From Anammoximicrobium sp032229885 (GTDB taxonomy: Bacteria > Planctomycetota > Planctomycetia > Pirellulales > Pirellulaceae): a stretch of 10,793 nt of DNA. The stretch spans positions 1-10,793 of the forward strand of contig JAVYAJ010000176.1 of assembly GCA_032229885.1 (NCBI GenBank), given 5' to 3'. The notes beneath the pieces are model-generated. The model worked only from the letters and a program-made list of their open reading frames with translations, was not told the DNA's origin and made no database searches. The translations under genes were made by a program, and so were the position numbers. How positions within the stretch are numbered: the stretch's first letter is position 1; each line of letters starts with the position of its first letter. This document shows, piece by piece, positions 6,780 to 10,793 of the stretch.

Positions 6780-7736
6780 ATGAAACTGATCATCCTCGAC
6801 GGCCATACGGCCAATCCGGGCGATCTGAGCTGGGACGGACTGCGCGACTTGGTCGAATACGAAGTCTACGAGCGCAGTTCGCCCGAGCAGACGATGGCTC
6901 GCGCGGCTGACGCCACAGCCGTGCTGACGAACAAGGCGGTCGTCGACGCGCGCGTGATCGCCGCTTTGCCCCGGCTGCGCTATATCGGCGTGGTGGCGAC
7001 GGGCTGCAATGTCGTCGATCTGGCGGCGGCGAGCCGGCGCGGCATCGTGGTGTCCAACGTGCCCGACTATGGCACGGCCAGTGTCGCGCAAGCCACCTTC
7101 GCCCTGCTGCTGGAACTGACCAACCGTGTCGGCCACCACGCTCAAACCGTGCGCGCCGGACGCTGGTCGCAGTCGGCCGATTTCTGTTATTGGGACTATC
7201 CGCAGATCGAGCTGGCGGGGCTGACGCTGGGCATCGTGGGCTTTGGCCAGATCGGCCGAGCCGTGGCCCGGATCGCGGCGGCGTTCGGCATGCATATCCT
7301 GGCCTGCGCCCGCTCGCCGTCCGGAACCGTCCGCGACGGCGTGCATTTGGCCGACCTCGCGTCGGTGTTCCGGGCCAGCGACGTAGTGACGCTGCACTGT
7401 CCGTTGACCCCCGACACGCGCGAGCTGGTCGATGCCGCGCGCTTGGCGCAAATGAAGCCCACTGCATTTCTAGTCAACACGGCGCGGGGCGGCTTGGTCC
7501 GCGACGCCGACCTGGCGGCCGCGTTGAACGACGACCGCCTGGCGGGCGCCGCCCTAGATGTGCTGACGGTCGAGCCGCCGACCGCGGACAATCCGCTGTT
7601 GCACGCCAAGAACTGCCTGATCACGCCCCACATCGCCTGGGCCGCCCGAGCCGCTCGCGCCCGCTTGATCCAGCAAGCCATCGACAATGTCCGCGCATTT
7701 GTGTCCGACCATCCTATCAACGTCGTCAATGCGTAG
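6780..7736 (+). CDS. D-2-hydroxyacid dehydrogenase, glycerate dehydrogenase (HprA)-like
   Basis: The 318-residue product belongs to the D-isomer-specific 2-hydroxyacid dehydrogenases, which interconvert 2-keto acids and D-2-hydroxy acids using NAD(P)H. Hydroxypyruvate/glycerate is the best substrate guess because the start (LDGHTANPGDLSW) and GTASVAQATFALLLEL (98-113) resemble glycerate dehydrogenases. The Rossmann motif GFGQIG is at 154-159. The catalytic triad is complete: R236 in NTARGGLV, E265 in TVEPP and H284 in TPHIAWA. At the end of the second Rossmann strand the sequence is ACARS (175-179) rather than the usual acidic residue, which hints at NADP(H) use. The ATG at 6780 has GGAG 10 nt upstream; an upstream in-frame ATG at 6660 lacks family homology. 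The enzyme is cytosolic. The next gene starts 210 bp downstream. Confidence 0.93.
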   Translation: MKLIILDGHTANPGDLSWDGLRDLVEYEVYERSSPEQTMARAADATAVLTNKAVVDARVIAALPRLRYIGVVATGCNVVDLAAASRRGIVVSNVPDYGTASVAQATFALLLELTNRVGHHAQTVRAGRWSQSADFCYWDYPQIELAGLTLGIVGFGQIGRAVARIAAAFGMHILACARSPSGTVRDGVHLADLASVFRASDVVTLHCPLTPDTRELVDAARLAQMKPTAFLVNTARGGLVRDADLAAALNDDRLAGAALDVLTVEPPTADNPLLHAKNCLITPHIAWAARAARARLIQQAIDNVRAFVSDHPINVVNA

Positions 7737-7901
7737 AACGGCCGGTGAACAATCGTGGATTGGGGCAGGGTTCGCGTCTCGATCCGACATGACCGGACGC
7801 ACCGGTCGCGCGGGTACGCGGGCGAGCGGGATGGGTTGTTGTGGAAGGTCGCGGCTGGAGACGAATCCGGAGGGCCGTCTTCCCGAGACAGTGGCGTGTA
7901 G

Positions 7902-7933
7902 CCCACCGCAACGATAAGATACATAGTTGTGGG
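7902..7933 (+). other. Imperfect stem-loop directly before the Cys-rich protein's ribosome site
   Basis: CCCA (7902-7905) and CAAC (7909-7912) can pair with TGGG (7930-7933) and GTTG (7926-7929), with a 3-base bulge and a loop carrying an A/T-rich stretch. The stretch includes TAAGAT (7915-7920), a fair -10 word without a good -35. It could be a promoter or an RNA structure near the Shine-Dalgarno site; evidence for either is thin. Confidence 0.2.
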
Positions 7934-7939
7934 AAGGAG
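7934..7939 (+). promoter_or_regulatory. Shine-Dalgarno site deciding the GTG start of the Cys-rich protein
   Basis: AAGGAG at 7934-7939 is 7 nt before the GTG at 7947. The earlier in-frame GTG at 7929 precedes this ribosome site and would add a charged GRRDD segment before the membrane helix, so 7947 is preferred (7950 is also possible). Confidence 0.55.
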
Positions 7940-7946
7940 AGATGAC

Positions 7947-8177
7947 GTGGTGGAGCTACAGCAAATTGTGACCTGGCTGATCGTCGCGACGGCCGGGGGC
8001 TACTTGGTCGGTCGAGCTTGGCGCGTGCTGTCGGGTCGCGGCGGTGGCTGCGGGACGTGTGGGGGCTGCGGCACAAAACCGGTGAGCCAGCGTCTTGGGG
8101 AGGGGCGGTCGGTTTCGCTGACGATCCTTGCCGACGCGGCCGACCAGCCCGGGCTGCCAGCGAACCGTGCGCACTGA
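7947..8177 (+). CDS. Small membrane-anchored Cys-rich protein (FeoB-associated-like)
   Basis: The product has about 76 residues. Residues 4-22 (LQQIVTWLIVATAGGYLVG) form one membrane span, followed by a basic stop-transfer segment (RAWRVLSGR). A glycine-rich metal-binding-like cluster, C35-x2-C38-x2-C41 (CGTCGGCG), then a polar tail complete it. This build (N-terminal helix, basic patch, short Cys cluster, loose tail) matches the small FeoB-associated Cys-rich membrane proteins, whose role in ferrous iron uptake is poorly defined. No feoA or feoB is in the window, so the iron link is by resemblance only. The cluster would face the cytoplasm under the positive-inside rule. The start is GTG with a strong AAGGAG site; upstream is a 210-bp gap and downstream a 199-bp gap, so it is probably transcribed alone. 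Confidence 0.7.
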   Translation: MVELQQIVTWLIVATAGGYLVGRAWRVLSGRGGGCGTCGGCGTKPVSQRLGEGRSVSLTILADAADQPGLPANRAH

Positions 8178-8376
8178 ATCGTGCAGGTATGTCTTGGGGT
8201 TAACGCCCGCGCACGAGCCTGCTGGCGCCTTGGTCTTCACGCCGGGTCGCCGGACTCGGCTCGAAGACGATTTCTCGCGACGACCACAAGGACGCCTTCC
8301 CGCTGCGAACCCAACCGTGTCGCGGCCGACGATATCGTTGACCAGCGCTGACCTCTTAGACGAAAGGAACCATGTG

Positions 8377-9666
8377 ATGACGCTACGACAACCGATGACT
8401 CGACGCCAGTTTGCCGGAATGGGCGCCGTCGCGGCGGGCGGTCTGCTGCTGCCTGCCTGGCTGGGGCGCGCCGCCGACGCGGATTCCGTGGCCGGAACCG
8501 TGTTCGAGACGGATCGATTCTGGTATCGCCTGGGGCCGGTGGGCACCTACGTCGACTCGCAGCGCGGCAACAAGGCCTTTGGGTTCACCGAGGACGCCAT
8601 CTGTCTGTCCGAGGACAATGGCCGCACGTGGCCGCACCGCCACCCGTTCGCCGACGCCCAACGGATCACCTTCAGCTATATCCTGAACAACGGCAACATC
8701 CTGTTCGCCACGGGCGCGCAATTGTTTCTGAGCACCGACAACCTGAAGACCTATCGCCAGGTGATCGTCAAAAAACCCAACGGCCAGGACTACATTCCCC
8801 ACACGCCTCAGAATCCCGAGAACCCCGGCTGGTACTTCCACAGCCTGACCGGCGTCAGCGCTTGGGACGTCAACGGCGTCGAGATGCTGGTGTGGGGGAA
8901 CTACTGCAACGTCCTGGGCGGCGCCACGCCGAACAACATCTATTACACGGTCGATGGCGGCCAGACGGTGAAGATCGCGTACTCGTTCGGCCAAAACCCG
9001 TATTATCGAGACAACGGAAGCCCTGGCGGAGGCTCGACGGGAACGCTGCTGGGCGATCCCGACAACCCCGTGATCGCCCGCCACATTCACTGCGTGTCGT
9101 ACAACCCGGCCGAGAACGCCTTCTATGCCTGCACGGGCGATGGCAACAGGCCCGAAGGGCTCGAGTGCCACTGGCTGCGCGGGACATACGACGCGGGCGC
9201 GGACCGCTGGGAGTGGAAAGTCATCGTCTCCGAGAGCCTGAACACGCGCTACAAATCCGGCGGGATCAACTTTGTGGACGGGTTGGCGTACTGGGCCGCC
9301 GACGCGAACGGCCCCACGCCGCACGATCGGGGCATCTTTCGCTGCGCCCCGGAAGACATCCCCAATCCGCAAGCTCACACCAAGCTGTTCGATCCCGCCT
9401 ACGAGTCCGCGAACATGGTCATTCAAGACGGAGTGATCCTGTCGGCGCACTACGCCACCGCGTCGCCCTACACGTTGGGGATCATCATCTCGCCGGACAT
9501 GGGCAAAACCTGGGAGCAGTATGATCTGAAGGAGTTCGGCAAACGCTCGCCGACCCGGCTGCAGCAGAAAAACGGCGACGGCTGGTTCCGGATGGATCTG
9601 CGATCCGGCTGGATCACCCGGGCGGAGACGATGTTCCTCAAACCCAAGCCGTCCGCGGCAGGCTGA
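8377..9666 (+). CDS. Tat-exported sialidase-like (BNR/Asp-box) beta-propeller protein
   Basis: The 429-residue product starts with a twin-arginine signal: MTRRQFAGMG with R9-R10, a hydrophobic stretch AVAAGGLLLPAWL and a likely cleavage near GRAADA (about 31-36). The mature part carries Asp-box or degenerate Asp-box turns of sialidase-type propellers: SEDNGRTW (78-85), STDNLKTY (119-126), TVDGGQTV (191-198) and SPDMGKTW (372-379). It is therefore a folded-export periplasmic or cell-surface protein, possibly a glycan-active enzyme or binding protein. I cannot identify the catalytic Arg triad and Tyr/Glu pair of true sialidases, so activity is not assigned. AAGGA (8364-8368) sits 8 nt before the ATG at 8377; an in-frame GTG at 8374 is an alternative start. 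The frame is open upstream to 8128, but nothing there resembles protein. The gene converges with the SIS gene. Confidence 0.8.
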   Translation: MTLRQPMTRRQFAGMGAVAAGGLLLPAWLGRAADADSVAGTVFETDRFWYRLGPVGTYVDSQRGNKAFGFTEDAICLSEDNGRTWPHRHPFADAQRITFSYILNNGNILFATGAQLFLSTDNLKTYRQVIVKKPNGQDYIPHTPQNPENPGWYFHSLTGVSAWDVNGVEMLVWGNYCNVLGGATPNNIYYTVDGGQTVKIAYSFGQNPYYRDNGSPGGGSTGTLLGDPDNPVIARHIHCVSYNPAENAFYACTGDGNRPEGLECHWLRGTYDAGADRWEWKVIVSESLNTRYKSGGINFVDGLAYWAADANGPTPHDRGIFRCAPEDIPNPQAHTKLFDPAYESANMVIQDGVILSAHYATASPYTLGIIISPDMGKTWEQYDLKEFGKRSPTRLQQKNGDGWFRMDLRSGWITRAETMFLKPKPSAAG

Positions 9667-9715
9667 GCCGGCGCCCGAGCGCGGCGTCATTCGCCCATCG
9701 GCGTTGGAGGCTCCG

Positions 9716-9749
9716 GACCGCGGTTGGGCACGCGCCGCCAACCGCGGTC
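9716..9749. terminator. Candidate bidirectional terminator hairpin between convergent genes
   Basis: GACCGCGGTTGG (9716-9727) and CCAACCGCGGTC (9738-9749) are perfect inverted repeats: a 12-bp stem with a 10-base loop. The hairpin lies 50 bp after the plus-strand stop and 26 bp after the minus-strand stop, within the 108-bp gap between convergent genes. There is no U-tract on either side, so it may act as a shared 3'-end structure or a non-canonical terminator. Confidence 0.6.
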
Positions 9750-9774
9750 GAACAAGGGGCCGCGCGCAGCTCGG

Positions 9775-10539
9775 CTACAGGCATTTGACCCGTGGCGAGT
9801 ATTTGGCCACATAGCGGGCGTTGAACTCGTCGCCGCCGGGCGCGTTGGCGCTGCGCCATACGGGCGGTTCGATGCCGCGCGCGACGCAACGCTTGACCGT
9901 CTCGATCTCCAGGCGGTGGGCGATGAAAAAGTCGATCAGATTCGAGTTGGGCGCGATCGGCGTGTCGAATCCGGGAACGCGGACCGCACAGTCGCCGACT
10001 TCGTTATAGTCGTCGATGCAGACGTCCGCCAGATCGAACAGATTCAGCTTGCTGGGATGCCGGATGAAGTGATCGGGCGGCATCTCGGTCTGCCATTTCG
10101 ACGAGCTGACCGCGATGATCTTCGCGCCCTGTTCCTTGGCCTCGAGCGCCGCGTCGATCGTCGCCGCGTTGATGCCGATGTTGTGAAAGATGATCAGGAC
10201 ATCGCCCAGTTCGAGTTTGTAGTACTTGACGATGCTGCGTCCATAGTTGACGCACCGTTCCAGCTCGAGGTATTTCAGCGCCTGGTTGAACACGGACAGG
10301 CCGGTCTCCATCAGCGGGTTGATGTTGGCCAGCCCGCCCGCGCGAAAGAACATCTCGCCCATGACCAGCGTGGTATGGCCGCCGCCGCCATAGACGTGGA
10401 TCAGCCGATCCGCGGCGATCGCGCCGACCAGCAGATCGGCGGCTTGCTCGATGTTCTCGCGCTGTTCCGCCTCGACTTGGCGCATCAGGGCCACGGTTGC
10501 GTCCAGGTAGCCCAGGTCCGGTTGCGTCGCGTCCGTCAT
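9775..10539 (-). CDS. SIS-domain phosphosugar-binding protein, UPF0309/COG4821 type
   Basis: The 254-residue product fits the UPF0309/COG4821 SIS proteins in length and order: an N-terminal helical region, LIHVYGGGGHTTLVMGEMFFRAGG (about 46-70), a central LGDVLIIFHNIGINAATIDAA, then KIIAVSSSKW and LADVCIDD. It ends with the characteristic ARGIEPPVWRSANAPGGDEFN. SIS domains bind phosphosugars, often for isomerisation, or act as sensors in regulators; the exact reaction in this family is undefined. The first glycine loop reads GGGGHT where relatives usually have a GSGHS-type loop. The ATG at 10539 is supported by AGAGAGG 5 nt upstream; an in-frame start at 10668 would add an Arg/Pro-rich stretch that looks non-coding. 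The protein is cytosolic, with no signal peptide. It converges with the Asp-box gene across a hairpin; a shared sugar pathway is possible but unproven. Confidence 0.88.
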   Translation of the reverse strand: MTDATQPDLGYLDATVALMRQVEAEQRENIEQAADLLVGAIAADRLIHVYGGGGHTTLVMGEMFFRAGGLANINPLMETGLSVFNQALKYLELERCVNYGRSIVKYYKLELGDVLIIFHNIGINAATIDAALEAKEQGAKIIAVSSSKWQTEMPPDHFIRHPSKLNLFDLADVCIDDYNEVGDCAVRVPGFDTPIAPNSNLIDFFIAHRLEIETVKRCVARGIEPPVWRSANAPGGDEFNARYVAKYSPRVKCL

Positions 10540-10544
10540 TTTGA

Positions 10545-10551
10545 CCTCTCT
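10545..10551 (-). promoter_or_regulatory. Shine-Dalgarno site of the SIS gene
   Basis: AGAGAGG on the minus strand is 5 nt before the ATG at 10539. It supports this start over the longer frame beginning at 10668. Confidence 0.65.
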
Positions 10552-10660
10552 GATTTCTGGGGGGTGTCGTCCACGGCACGCGCAGCGCGCCGCAGGACAT
10601 GATACGCGGCAAATGGCTCGTCGTGTCGCCTTGCCGGGCGGAATCGCCGCGAACTCGCCC

Positions 10661-10677
10661 GCGGCCAAGTTGGCCGC
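10661..10677. promoter_or_regulatory. Candidate operator dyad 1 upstream of the SIS gene
   Basis: GCGGCCAA-G-TTGGCCGC is a perfect 8-bp inverted repeat around one central base. It lies 122 bp upstream of the SIS start and about 65 bp upstream of a weak -10 word (TATCAT on the minus strand, 10604-10599). Odd-centred dyads of this kind are typical of dimeric repressor sites, but a match alone does not prove binding. Confidence 0.3.
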
Positions 10678-10712
10678 CCCGCGTCGGTGGTGTCGATGCG
10701 GCTCGCGCGGCG

Positions 10713-10727
10713 TTGCGAAGTTCGCAA
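10713..10727. promoter_or_regulatory. Candidate operator dyad 2 upstream of the SIS gene
   Basis: TTGCGAA-G-TTCGCAA is a perfect 7-bp inverted repeat around one central base. It shares the central AAGTT with the dyad centred at 10669, and the two centres are 51 bp apart, about five helical turns. The surrounding 254 bp (10540-10793) shows no gene of its own; a gene beyond the right edge may be divergent from the SIS gene. Confidence 0.3.
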
Positions 10728-10793
10728 TGAACGGGGCCGCCGTCCAGGATCCGGGAACGGTTCGGTTGTGCCGCGGTCTCTAGCCGGATGACG

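Noticed and set aside
8128..8376. Upstream extension of the Asp-box reading frame
   Set aside because: The stretch is Arg/Pro/Thr-rich, has no ribosome site and would bury the Tat signal in the middle of the protein. The 8377 start with AAGGA is far better.
10599..10629. Minus-strand promoter TATCAT with GCGACA for the SIS gene
   Set aside because: The -10 word is fair, but the best -35 needs a 19-bp spacer and matches only four of six bases, so I do not list it as a feature.
10541..10783. 80-codon plus-strand frame opposite the SIS upstream region
   Set aside because: The product is Arg/Ala-rich with no motif, begins inside the SIS ribosome-site region on the other strand and has no Shine-Dalgarno.

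Overview
The window is GC-rich and tightly coding. It reads as a chromosomal segment of a Planctomycetota bacterium, perhaps Pirellulales-like. That placement is an inference from protein flavour (a Tat-exported Asp-box protein, a small CGxCGGC membrane protein, a glycerate-dehydrogenase-like enzyme, a NYN-LOTUS protein) and from patchy use of Shine-Dalgarno sites. No rRNA, tRNA, CRISPR array, integrase or insertion sequence was seen.

Left 4.6 kb (minus strand, cut by the left edge): one uninterrupted reading frame of at least 1527 codons. It starts with a Cas4/RecB-type iron-sulfur nuclease domain, continues into a complete DNA2/Upf1-like SF1 helicase, then passes through about 210 residues of low-complexity, pentad-repeat linker. 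Without a stop it then enters the Q-motif and Walker A of a second, UvrD/PcrA-type helicase. This nuclease-helicase-linker-helicase fusion is the most notable object here. A good sigma70-like promoter and a Shine-Dalgarno site lie upstream of its ATG.

Middle (plus strand, 4956-8177): panB (ketopantoate hydroxymethyltransferase), a NYN-domain putative RNase with a C-terminal LOTUS/OST-HTH domain, a D-2-hydroxyacid dehydrogenase of the glycerate dehydrogenase type, and a small single-span membrane protein with a CxxCxxC cluster. Gaps of about 90-210 bp suggest loosely linked or separate transcription units rather than one tight operon.

Right (8374-10793): a Tat-exported sialidase-like (Asp-box) protein on plus converges on a SIS-domain phosphosugar-binding protein (UPF0309/COG4821 type) on minus. 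A perfect 12-bp-stem hairpin sits between the two genes. Upstream of the SIS gene is a 254-bp region with two perfect odd-centred dyads, both centred on AAGTT and 51 bp apart, which are candidate operators.

The genes look like a mixture of housekeeping metabolism and DNA/RNA-processing functions. I see no clear shared pathway, except a possible and weakly supported sugar link between the Asp-box protein and the SIS protein.
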